From: Candidatus Acidiferrum typicum
GTDB lineage: Bacteria; Acidobacteriota; Terriglobia; Acidiferrales; UBA7541
Direction of reading: 5' to 3'
Length of the DNA stretch: 38,835 nt
NCBI GenBank assembly: GCA_025463055.1
Contig: JAOAPV010000006.1
Span: forward strand, 1-38,835
Shown: positions 7,800 to 14,741 of the stretch, piece by piece
How positions within the stretch are numbered: position 1 is the stretch's first letter
Layout of the letters: every line of letters begins with the position of its first letter
Made by a program: the position numbers and the translations under genes
Notes under the pieces: model-generated
What the model saw: the letters and a program-made list of their open reading frames with translations, nothing else
Databases searched by the model: none
Told to the model about the DNA's origin: nothing

Positions 7800-8348
7800 A
7801 TGGCACACCAACTCACAACCTCGTACACGAAGGATGCTCGCGACCTCCTGCGCTATTACAAGCGTCTGGGTGACCGAGCCATTGAGCAATGCCCCGATCA
7901 GGGGCTCTTTACCGTAATCGATCCTGAATCAAATTCCATCGCGATCGTCGTCAAGCACATGGCCGGCAACATGCGCTCGCGCTGGACTGCCTTTCTGACC
8001 ACGGATGGCGAAAAGCCGGACCGCAACCGCGACTCGGAATTTGAAACGCCGCCCCAAACACGCGCCGGGTTGGTCGCACTGTGGGAAGCCGGCTGGAGAA
8101 TCTGTTTGGACGCCCTGGACCAACTGACCGACGAAGATTTGACACGCACAATCACCATTCGCACCGAGCCGCATTCTGTGATGCAGGCCATCAGCCGGCA
8201 GGTCGGGCACTACGCGCATCACGTGGGCCAGATTGTGTTTCTCGCCAAACATTTTGCGGGCGCAAGCTGGCAAACCCTGAGTGTCCCGAAGAAGAAGTCG
8301 GAAGATTTTAACCGCCGCGTCGCGACCGGCGAGGCTTCGCAGCGCTAG
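7800..8348 (+). CDS. DUF1572 / DinB-superfamily protein
   Basis: This is a cytoplasmic four-helix-bundle protein of 182 residues. It matches the DUF1572 branch of the DinB superfamily: an N-terminal helix (YTKDARDLLRYYKRLGDRAIEQ), then IAIVVKHMAGNMRSRWT with His53, RTEPHSVMQAISRQVGHYAHHVGQIVFLAK with His137 and His140/141, and a C-terminal SVPKKKSEDFN. The histidines would form the metal site. No good Shine-Dalgarno precedes the ATG, so translation may rely on a short leader. It is divergent from the DinB_2-like gene with 178 bases between the two starts. Family enzymatic activity is not established for this branch. Confidence 0.85.
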   Translation: MAHQLTTSYTKDARDLLRYYKRLGDRAIEQCPDQGLFTVIDPESNSIAIVVKHMAGNMRSRWTAFLTTDGEKPDRNRDSEFETPPQTRAGLVALWEAGWRICLDALDQLTDEDLTRTITIRTEPHSVMQAISRQVGHYAHHVGQIVFLAKHFAGASWQTLSVPKKKSEDFNRRVATGEASQR

Positions 8349-8470
8349 TGACCTTTGTAAGCGCATAGCGGTCGAATACCATCAAAGCCTGGCGCTTGTA
8401 AGGTTTCTCACCGTTGTACTCGCCCTTAAATAGCGCCCTACACTGTCTTCGTGAAGAGGAGGTCACAAAC

Positions 8471-8695
8471 ATGGATCTGCCAGTCATGAGCGAAATCGTA
8501 TTCGATGTGATCCGCGAAGATTTGGGCGGCTATGCAGCGGACTGCTCAACGGAAGATATGTCGGTTATGGCCGATAGCTGGAAGGAACTGCGCGAAAGCG
8601 TGAAAACCGCCGTCCAACGCCACTTCCACGACGGCCCTAAACCCGTTTTTGTTCGCCTGCACCTGGTCCGCGACGACATCATCTCGCTGGAGTAA
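8471..8695 (+). CDS. HicB-like antitoxin fold protein, first of a tandem pair
   Basis: This small cytoplasmic protein of 74 residues has the HicB-type partial RNase H fold: EIVFDVIREDLGGYAADC, then a W..LRESVKTAV helix and a PVFVRLHLVRDDIISL C-terminal strand. The start is ATG 8471, not the upstream start at 8414, because GAGGAGGT sits eight bases before it. HicB proteins normally neutralise a neighbouring HicA mRNA interferase. Here no HicA follows directly, and the next gene is a second HicB-like copy. The C-terminal DNA-binding domain of full-length HicB is absent, as is common in this short class, which is often misnamed as an oxoisovalerate dehydrogenase subunit. Confidence 0.8.
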   Translation: MDLPVMSEIVFDVIREDLGGYAADCSTEDMSVMADSWKELRESVKTAVQRHFHDGPKPVFVRLHLVRDDIISLE

Positions 8696-8759
8696 GTGCC
8701 AGCTCGATTGGTCGCCTAGCGCCATTGTAGCCGCCATTGGGCCGTGCTAGTCTTGGCCC

Positions 8760-8993
8760 ATGAGTGAGTCGAAGCCCATCCAAACAGACGAGTTCGTCTT
8801 CAAAGTAGTCCAGGAACCCGATGGCGGTTATGTTGCGCAATGTCTAACCGAGAGCATTGTGACTCAGGGCAATACTTGGGACGAGTTAAAGGAAATGGTG
8901 AAGGACGCTGTTGAGGCCTATTTTTTTGACGCCCCTAAGCCCCGCTCCATTCGCTTGCATTTAGTGCGAGATGAAGTGCTGTCGATGGGATGA
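8760..8993 (+). CDS. HicB-like antitoxin fold protein, second of a tandem pair
   Basis: The 77-residue product is a clear paralogue of the protein at 8471-8695. It has EFVFKVVQEPDGGYVAQC, then WDELKEMVKDAVEAYFFDAPKP and IRLHLVRDEVLSM. Its stop codon overlaps the ATG of a hicA remnant as ATGA, so this is the original hicBA arrangement in the B-then-A order used by this short HicB class. The toxin is broken (see 8990-9146), so the antitoxin is an orphan unless it acts on a HicA encoded elsewhere. No promoter was identified in the 64 bases between the two hicB-like genes. Confidence 0.82.
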   Translation: MSESKPIQTDEFVFKVVQEPDGGYVAQCLTESIVTQGNTWDELKEMVKDAVEAYFFDAPKPRSIRLHLVRDEVLSMG

Positions 8994-9146
8994 AAACGCC
9001 GCGAGACCTTAGCGGTCGAGAGCTTGCGAGAGCACTCTGCCGCGTGTGGGAGCAGGGAAGTTGCGCAGCGCGGAAGTCACGTTATCTTGGGCCTCGTGGC
9101 TGAACACAAAGGCGTTTCGCGAAATACGATTCTGGATTCTCTCTAA
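8990..9146 (+). pseudogene. hicA: Decayed hicA toxin gene: frameshift plus internal deletion
   Basis: The ATG overlaps the hicB stop. The first frame reads MKTPRDLSGRELARALCRVW, the typical HicA N-terminus, then runs out of alignment at a GGG run near 9054-9057 and stops at 9103. The next frame, from about 9060, resumes with the HicA catalytic region QRGSHVIL (containing the active-site His) and continues LVAEHKGVSRNTILDSL to a TAA at 9146, which is the HicA C-terminus. About 25 codons that normally lie between GSHVIL and the final helix (the H-K-L-R-GTL region) are missing. A base error could explain the frameshift but not the deletion, so the toxin is very probably dead. Nothing in standard ORF calls covers it. 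Confidence 0.75.
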
Positions 9147-9223
9147 CTTCAATGTTCCGTAACCCTAGTGTTTGTCACACTTCCAAACTTGTTTGATCCA
9201 AGCCCTTTGCTTATCGCAGATCC

Positions 9224-9245
9224 GGGAAAGGGGGGAGGGAGGGGG
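9224..9245 (+). other. G-quadruplex-type G-run cluster
   Basis: Four G runs of 3, 6, 3 and 5 are separated by loops of 3, 1 and 1 bases, meeting the G3+N1-7 pattern on the plus strand. The motif starts 18 bases after the stop of the kinase gene and would be C-rich in that gene's transcript. Confidence 0.6.
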
Positions 9246-9262
9246 TACCTGGCGGCAGATTC

Positions 9263-11968
9263 TTACCGGCTGGTATCGCGGAGCAGAACCGCGTCCGACT
9301 CCACATGGCCTCGTTCGAGCGCGATCTTAGTTCCATCGGGTGAAAACCGGAATCTCAGGATTTGTTCCGCCTTGAAATGCGTCAGCTGGCGAGCGGGCGA
9401 GCTATCGAGCGGTTGCTCCCACAAATTATCAACGCCTTTCTCGCGCAGAACGTACACAACCGCCGTGGGATCCGGCGCGTAGCCCAGCGGGGAGGAAGCT
9501 CGCTGGTCCAGGTCGTGATAGTTCGTCCTTTTATCCTCGATGGAGTAAAAGTTCAGCACGAGCCGATGATCCAATTCGCGTACTTCCAAGCTTACAATCG
9601 TCTTCCCATCAGGCGAAAGGGCCCAAGCGCCAATACCTTCTTTAATCAAGGTTTCCGGCTGTCCGCCCTCAAGGGGGACGCGCTTGATCGCTTGATTGTC
9701 TCCGCGATCCGTATAAAAAACCCATTGCCCGTCGCGCGAACATTCGGGTTCGCTCTCGTTGGAGCCGAAGGTAAGTTGCTTTAAGCCGGTTCCGCTGGTG
9801 TCCATCCGCCAGAGGTTCATGGACACTTTCCCGGAGCGGCCCGCCGAGCGGAACACGAAGTATTTTCCTCCTCCGCAGGCCGTGACCTCATCGGAGACGT
9901 GCTGCGCATCGGAAAACAAAACTGTTTCGCCACCCGCGGGATTCACCAATCGAATGTCCGGCGTTTGCGGCACAACCAAGCGTCCATCCGCAGCCCAATC
10001 CCATCGCCAAAAATCCCGGTGGGATGCCAGCGGCACGGGTTGTACCGCATCTGGTGAGCTTGCTAGGGCCACCTCCAGTCCGAACTGGCTCTGAATTTGG
10101 CTCACTACGATGCTTCGCCCGTCGGCGGAAATGCTCGGGTGGAAATAGTCATTGGTATCCGTGGTCAACTGGCGGAACTCGTTTTTAGCGAAGCCGACCA
10201 GCGTCAATTGCCCGTGCAGGCTGGTCATCTGGCTCACGGTCGACATCACCAGGCCACTCGCATCCGGCAGCCACACGCCGCCGAAATACAGCCGCTCCGC
10301 GGAGAACGCCTCCGTCTGCTGTTTGCCGGTCCCCACGTCAATGGCCTGCAGCCCGGAGATCGCGTCTGCCGTGGGCTGTGCAACTGGAATCACAATCGTT
10401 TTGCCATTAGGCGACCAGGCTGGCTCAAAGCTGTTGCTGGCCAGCGGAGCATTGCTCAGCAGAGTACGGTCGGGCGAGCCATCACTATGCGCGATCAGCA
10501 AGTCCCAGAAAGGACTGTCATGGCGCTCGCGCATGAAGGCGAAGCGCTGTCCATCCGGAGAAAAGGTGATCGGGCTATCGACATCCCTGATCAGCAAGTG
10601 CGGCGTACCACCCAGGACCGGCGCGCGATATAGCGACGCCATGGTGTGCTCCGCCTCATCACGCCGCACGCAATAGATGTAGCTGCCATCGGGAGAAAAG
10701 GTCAGCCCCGCGTACCGGGTGGCCGCCGGTGGCACCACCTGCGTGTTGCTCATCGTGGGGATATGCCGAAGCCACAGCGATTGCAGGCCGTTCTCATCGC
10801 GCACATGCAGGAGGTATTTTCCGTCTGGCGAAAGCGCCGCGAGGGATACATGACCGTTATTCGTCAGATTTTCGATTGAGAAATGCTCGAACGGCAAATG
10901 GCGCCCTCGCTGCAAAAAGGAGTACACGCCGAAGGCAGCCGCAGCAATCACCAGGGCCACTCCTGCTGCGGTAAGCCCCGCGCCAAATTTGTTTTTTCGC
11001 GCAGCTTCGACGATCACGGAGCCGCTGGCCTTTGCCACTGGAGCGCCTTGCCGCGCCGCGCTGTCTCCCGGTGCCGCGGAGACCCTCGCCGACGATACCG
11101 CAACGGTTCGCCCGGAGTCGCTCTCGCGCTGCAATCGTTTCAAATCGGCGCGCAGCTCCGCGGCGACTTGATAGCGCACCTCGCGATCCTTTTCGAGCGC
11201 CTTGTTCAGAATGCGTTCGAGCTCCGGCGGGACCGCAGGGTTCAGGGCGACAGGAGCTACAGGCGCTGTGTTCAAGATATTGTCGAACACTACCGCGCTA
11301 GTCGAGCCGGGGAATGGGTGCTTTCCTGTGAGCATCTGGTACAGAACTGCGCCCAGCGAGAACAGGTCGCTCCGTCCGTCTAGCTCTTCGCCGCGCGCTT
11401 GCTCCGGCGACATATAGGCAACGGTTCCTACGGCCGTCCCTGGACTCGTCAGCAAGTGGCTGTTAACGACAGTGTCCCCGCCCACGGTTTCTTCCGCGCC
11501 TTCCAGCAACTTGGCCAATCCGAAGTCCAGGATTTTCACCGTTCCGCGCTCGGTGACAAAAATGTTGCCCGGCTTAATGTCGCGATGCACGATTCCTTTT
11601 TTGTGGGCGGCATCCAGGGCATCGGCGAGCTGTATACCAATCTCCAGAACGCGAGGAATCGGCAGAGGGGACTGTGCCAGCACCTTATCCAGCGACTGGC
11701 CTTCCAGCAGTTCCATGGAGATAAAAGTGCGACCGGCGTTTTCTTCGATGGCGTGAATGGTGCAGATGCCTGGATGGTTCAGGGCCGAGGCCGCACGCGC
11801 CTCGCGCACGAACCGCTCAAGCGATGTGGCGTCCTTATTCTCGGTCGGCAAAAACTTTAGAGCGACACGTCGACCAAGCTTGGTGTCCTCGGCTTCATAG
11901 ACCACACCCATGCCGCCACCGCCGACTTTGCGGAGAATCTGATAGTGCGCGATGAGCTGGCCTTCCAT
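9263..11968 (-). CDS. Ser/Thr protein kinase with C-terminal PD40/TolB-like beta-propeller
   Basis: This membrane-anchored Hanks-type kinase probably couples an extracytoplasmic propeller to phosphorylation inside the cell. From ATG 11968 (901 residues) the kinase domain starts at once: glycine loop GGGGMG at 16-21, Lys38 in VALKFLP, HRDIKPGN with Asp130, DFG at 148-150, SPEQARGEELDGRSD. A single membrane helix lies at about 329-352. The rest is a series of PD40-type blades with repeats such as LSPDGKYLLHV, FSPDGSYIYCV, FSPDGQRFAFM, WSPNGKTIVIP and FSPDGTKIALE. The architecture is widespread in Acidobacteriota. The open frame continues upstream to 12016 without a better start. A VWFA-type gene lies upstream on the same strand. 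Confidence 0.93.
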   Translation of the reverse strand: MEGQLIAHYQILRKVGGGGMGVVYEAEDTKLGRRVALKFLPTENKDATSLERFVREARAASALNHPGICTIHAIEENAGRTFISMELLEGQSLDKVLAQSPLPIPRVLEIGIQLADALDAAHKKGIVHRDIKPGNIFVTERGTVKILDFGLAKLLEGAEETVGGDTVVNSHLLTSPGTAVGTVAYMSPEQARGEELDGRSDLFSLGAVLYQMLTGKHPFPGSTSAVVFDNILNTAPVAPVALNPAVPPELERILNKALEKDREVRYQVAAELRADLKRLQRESDSGRTVAVSSARVSAAPGDSAARQGAPVAKASGSVIVEAARKNKFGAGLTAAGVALVIAAAAFGVYSFLQRGRHLPFEHFSIENLTNNGHVSLAALSPDGKYLLHVRDENGLQSLWLRHIPTMSNTQVVPPAATRYAGLTFSPDGSYIYCVRRDEAEHTMASLYRAPVLGGTPHLLIRDVDSPITFSPDGQRFAFMRERHDSPFWDLLIAHSDGSPDRTLLSNAPLASNSFEPAWSPNGKTIVIPVAQPTADAISGLQAIDVGTGKQQTEAFSAERLYFGGVWLPDASGLVMSTVSQMTSLHGQLTLVGFAKNEFRQLTTDTNDYFHPSISADGRSIVVSQIQSQFGLEVALASSPDAVQPVPLASHRDFWRWDWAADGRLVVPQTPDIRLVNPAGGETVLFSDAQHVSDEVTACGGGKYFVFRSAGRSGKVSMNLWRMDTSGTGLKQLTFGSNESEPECSRDGQWVFYTDRGDNQAIKRVPLEGGQPETLIKEGIGAWALSPDGKTIVSLEVRELDHRLVLNFYSIEDKRTNYHDLDQRASSPLGYAPDPTAVVYVLREKGVDNLWEQPLDSSPARQLTHFKAEQILRFRFSPDGTKIALERGHVESDAVLLRDTSR

Positions 11969-12132
11969 GTTGTTTGTGGAGCAACAAATAGTAGACGCTG
12001 CCGCGGATGCGGTCAATGTTCGTTACGAGTTGGAATTGGAGCGTGCTTCCTGGAGTGCGCCGATCTTATATCCTGAGCTGCGAAGTGCCGCGGATTCTCC
12101 CGAGAAAACCCGATAATAGCATCTAACGCGTG

Positions 12133-13104
12133 CTATTCCTTGGGAGCGTAATAGCCTTTGCGGGCCAGTACCTTGAGATCGTGGTTGGACATCTCGACTT
12201 TGATCTTGCGGAATTTTCCGTCGCGCGCCGAGTTCGTGGGGTAGTAGCCCAGCGTGTATTGGCTTCGCAGCTCTTCGGAGATCTGGTCGAACGCCTCCGC
12301 GAGATGCTTCTCGGAATTGACGGAAATGGTGCGGCCCCCGGTCTCGTCGGTAATCTTGTGTGCCACGCCGCCATTCCCACCGCCAAAGTGCGGATCGGCC
12401 ACCAGCAGAATGTGCACCACGGTGTCCGTTCGCTGCGCGGCTTCGATGGCTTCTTCCAACCGAATCTTGCTGCCTTCGTCCTGCGCGTCCGTGACGATGA
12501 CAATGGCTTTCCGGCCAGCCTCGGTATTCAGCTTTTCGTTGCATGCGAGGTAGATCGCGTCGTAGAGCGCTGTTCCGGTGATTTGCCGCGAACCGACGGG
12601 TCCAGGATTGTTTCCGATACTTCCGGCCGATGGCACGTTGATGCGGGCCTTACGAATGGCCCGGTCGAGCTGACCGCGATCGTCGGTGAAATCCGACAGC
12701 AGGTCGACATCGGAATCGAAGGACATGACTAACGCTTCATCGCCCTTGCGCAGTACGCGGTCCATGAAGCGGCCGCCGGCATCTTGAATCGCGTTCAGCA
12801 TGTACTGCTCGCTGCCGGAAGTATCCAGCAGCATGGCCAAGGTAATGGGTAGGGTCACTTCCTTGGAGAAGAAAGCGATCTGCTGTGGCTGGCCGTCTTC
12901 CATGATCTTGAAGTCTTCCTGTTTCAGGTCCGTGACGATACGCTTGCTTTTGTCACGTACGGTCACGAACAGGTTCACCAGGTTGACCTGCGTACGGATT
13001 ACGGGCGGCTGCTGCGCCGGTTCCTGCGGGCGTGCAGACACGGCGGCTCCCAGGGTCACCCCCCCGGATATGCAGACCAACAGAACGTTCTTTGCAAAAC
13101 GCAT
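12133..13104 (-). CDS. Secreted VWFA-related Acidobacterial domain protein (TIGR03436 type)
   Basis: The protein has 323 residues and an N-terminal signal peptide (basic MRFAKNVLL, a hydrophobic core, and a cut near residue 24). An N-terminal beta region (QVNLVNLFVTVRDKSKR, then LKQEDFKIMEDG) is followed by a von Willebrand A domain with an intact MIDAS: DTSGS at 94-98, a conserved Thr in GTALYDAIY, and Asp in VTDAQDEGS. It ends YTLGYYPTN...KIKVEM...ARKGYYAPKE, the hallmark C-terminus of the family. Such proteins are presumed to mediate metal-dependent adhesion or protein contact in the periplasm or at the surface; no activity is proven. AAGGAAA precedes the ATG. It is divergent from the gene at 13251-14378. 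Confidence 0.92.
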   Translation of the reverse strand: MRFAKNVLLVCISGGVTLGAAVSARPQEPAQQPPVIRTQVNLVNLFVTVRDKSKRIVTDLKQEDFKIMEDGQPQQIAFFSKEVTLPITLAMLLDTSGSEQYMLNAIQDAGGRFMDRVLRKGDEALVMSFDSDVDLLSDFTDDRGQLDRAIRKARINVPSAGSIGNNPGPVGSRQITGTALYDAIYLACNEKLNTEAGRKAIVIVTDAQDEGSKIRLEEAIEAAQRTDTVVHILLVADPHFGGGNGGVAHKITDETGGRTISVNSEKHLAEAFDQISEELRSQYTLGYYPTNSARDGKFRKIKVEMSNHDLKVLARKGYYAPKE

Positions 13105-13250
13105 GTATAATTTCCTTGTTCGAGAATACCCGGTCAGAAGTGCCCGCTGCTAGATCGCTCCCCCCGTAGGATGCGGAGAGGCGCGGCGCGGGATGCGTGA
13201 CTCGGCCCGCCGGAATTGCTGGATACCGCAGAAAGTTTGGCCTGAGGACC

Positions 13251-14378
13251 ATGAAAAGTCTACGAAAAATCGCTGTTGCGGCTATCGCCGTTCTTCCCGG
13301 CTTTGTTGCTTATGTTGCGGCGCAGACCGGCGGCCAGCCGGCGCCTGCGACGGGCTCCCTACAAAGTGGATCTTCGCAGACTGCTCAGTCTCAATCCTCC
13401 GCTCCGCCTCCTAGCGAGGCGCGCGCGAAAATCACCGTAAACTCCAATTTGGTTATCCTGCCGGTCACGGTTAAGGACCGCTCGGGCAATCTCGTTCCAG
13501 ACCTGCAGCGCAACGAATTTCGCGTCTTTGAAGACAATGTGGAACAGAAGATTGACGTATTCACCGCGGAAGCTTTTCCGTTGTCGATGATCATTCTTCT
13601 GGACAACGACCTGAAACAAAAAGATGGGGAGCAGGTTCGCAAGAGTCTTGATGCAGTCGTTGGGGGATTAAGCCTGGATGATGAGGCATTTATCTGCCGC
13701 TTCGACGAATTTTTCCATCCGGGAACGGGATTCACGACGGATCACGACCTGCTGCTGACGGAGCTACAGCGCACTAAGCTGGATACGGAGCCCTCCGTGG
13801 CGCCTTCCAGCGGCGGCATTGCGAATGGGCCTTCGATCAACGGACATTCGGCGATCGGCGATGCGCCGAACATAGCTTCCGCGACGATGAGCATTCGTGG
13901 GCAGTCGACCAAGGCCTTGGATGACGCGGTGTTTGGGGCATCGCAGCTTCTGCGCGACCGCAGCCGCAATCGTCGCAAGCTCATCCTGCTGATTTCCGAC
14001 GGGGCCAACGGCGGGAAAAAGAGCAACAAGATGAATTACGACAGCGTGGTGAAGACCCTGCTGCACGACAACATTGAGGTTTACAGCGTGGCGGTTGCCA
14101 GTGCGTTTCTGGAGCGCAAGTTTAACCGGCTGGTCGATTACGCCCACGATTCCGGCGGGGAAGTCTACTTTGCGGCCAAGCGCGAGACTCTGGAAGAGCT
14201 TTATTCGCGGATCAGTGAGGAAGCGCGGAACCAATACACGATTGCGTATGTGCCGCGAGGCACGGATCGCTCCGCGGACGTTCACAGCGTGGAAGTGCGG
14301 GTGAAACGCGAAGGGCTCACGATCAAGACGCGCGACAAGTATTACAGCGGTGAAATCCCCGGCGCCACCCGCCAATAG
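13251..14378 (+). CDS. VWFA-related Acidobacterial domain protein with degenerate MIDAS
   Basis: From ATG 13251 (GAGG just upstream) the protein has 375 residues with a signal peptide (MKSLRKIAVAAIAVLPGF, cut near residue 24) and a low-complexity Ser/Gln/Pro linker. The family N-terminal strand region is present (VNSNLVILPVTVKDRSGN, LQRNEFRVFEDN). The VWA domain has DNDLK at 118-122 where DxSxS is expected, so two MIDAS serines are replaced by Asp and Lys. Other core motifs remain: a long insert, then LDDAVFGASQLL, LLISDGANGGKK, and the C-terminal YTIAYVPRG...REGLTIKTRDKYYSG. The open frame starts further upstream at 13197, but the signal peptide fixes the start. Metal binding is doubtful. 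Confidence 0.9.
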   Translation: MKSLRKIAVAAIAVLPGFVAYVAAQTGGQPAPATGSLQSGSSQTAQSQSSAPPPSEARAKITVNSNLVILPVTVKDRSGNLVPDLQRNEFRVFEDNVEQKIDVFTAEAFPLSMIILLDNDLKQKDGEQVRKSLDAVVGGLSLDDEAFICRFDEFFHPGTGFTTDHDLLLTELQRTKLDTEPSVAPSSGGIANGPSINGHSAIGDAPNIASATMSIRGQSTKALDDAVFGASQLLRDRSRNRRKLILLISDGANGGKKSNKMNYDSVVKTLLHDNIEVYSVAVASAFLERKFNRLVDYAHDSGGEVYFAAKRETLEELYSRISEEARNQYTIAYVPRGTDRSADVHSVEVRVKREGLTIKTRDKYYSGEIPGATRQ

Positions 14379-14431
14379 CGTCTTTGTGGAGCGCGATTTC
14401 AGTATTTTTTCGCCTTAGGCGTGAATACCAC

Positions 14432-14460
14432 TTGACTCTGGCGCGGCTGACTCGTATATC
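14432..14460 (+). promoter_or_regulatory. Strong sigma-70-type promoter of the mini transcription unit
   Basis: TTGACT (14432-14437) and TATATC (14455-14460) are separated by exactly 17 bases. Transcription would start near 14467, giving a leader of about 66 bases before the small ORF. It lies about 50 bases after the stop of the upstream VWFA-type gene. Confidence 0.6.
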
Positions 14461-14468
14461 TCAAGCTT

Positions 14469-14503
14469 CCGGCTGTAAAAAGCCGGCGCGCTGCTAGCGC
14501 CGG
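14469..14503 (+). promoter_or_regulatory. Leader with two overlapping hairpins
   Basis: CCGGCT (14469-14474) can pair with AGCCGG (14481-14486). CCGGCGC (14483-14489) can pair with GCGCCGG (14497-14503). The two stems share bases 14483-14486, so they are mutually exclusive. They sit just after the predicted transcription start and before the Shine-Dalgarno of the 16-codon ORF. Confidence 0.4.
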
Positions 14504-14532
14504 TGAACCGCAGAGCGACACAAGGAGCTTCC

Positions 14533-14583
14533 ATGAAGAAAAAGGGTAAGAAGGACGATAAAGGCGGCAAAAAGGCCAAGTAG
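14533..14583 (+). CDS. Lysine-rich 16-residue peptide ORF
   Basis: The ORF reads MKKKGKKDDKGGKKAK and then TAG. Nine of its sixteen residues are lysine, with no hydrophobic segment, so it is not a membrane peptide or a signal sequence. A strong AAGGAG lies five bases before the ATG. It is enclosed by its own promoter (14432-14460) and a perfect hairpin-plus-T-run terminator (14605-14634), giving a predicted transcript of about 170 bases with nothing else in it. A highly basic peptide could bind RNA, DNA or a membrane surface, but that is inference from charge only. Alternatively the transcript is a small RNA in which the ORF plays a minor part. I do not recognise a named family. Confidence 0.5.
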   Translation: MKKKGKKDDKGGKKAK

Positions 14584-14604
14584 CACGCATTCTGGTTTCG
14601 ATAG

Positions 14605-14634
14605 AGGGCGCTGTGATTTTGCAGCGCCCTTTTT
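14605..14634 (+). terminator. Rho-independent terminator of the mini transcription unit
   Basis: AGGGCGCTG (14605-14613) pairs perfectly with CAGCGCCCT (14622-14630) around an eight-base loop, followed by a run of T to 14634. It lies 21 bases after the stop of the 16-codon ORF and also separates the plus-strand genes from the convergent helicase gene. Confidence 0.85.
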
Positions 14635-14741
14635 CTATGAGTGTATGCGCGCCGCGGTGCAGATTTGGACAGTACGGAGATTTACAGAAGGCTCGGAGCC
14701 GGGGCGTTGGGTGCCGAGCTAGGACGCAGCGGCGCTGTGTC

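Noticed and set aside
8413-8445. Candidate promoter TTGTAC / TACACT before the first hicB-like gene
   Set aside because: The 19-base spacing and the poor -35 match make it too weak to list as a feature.
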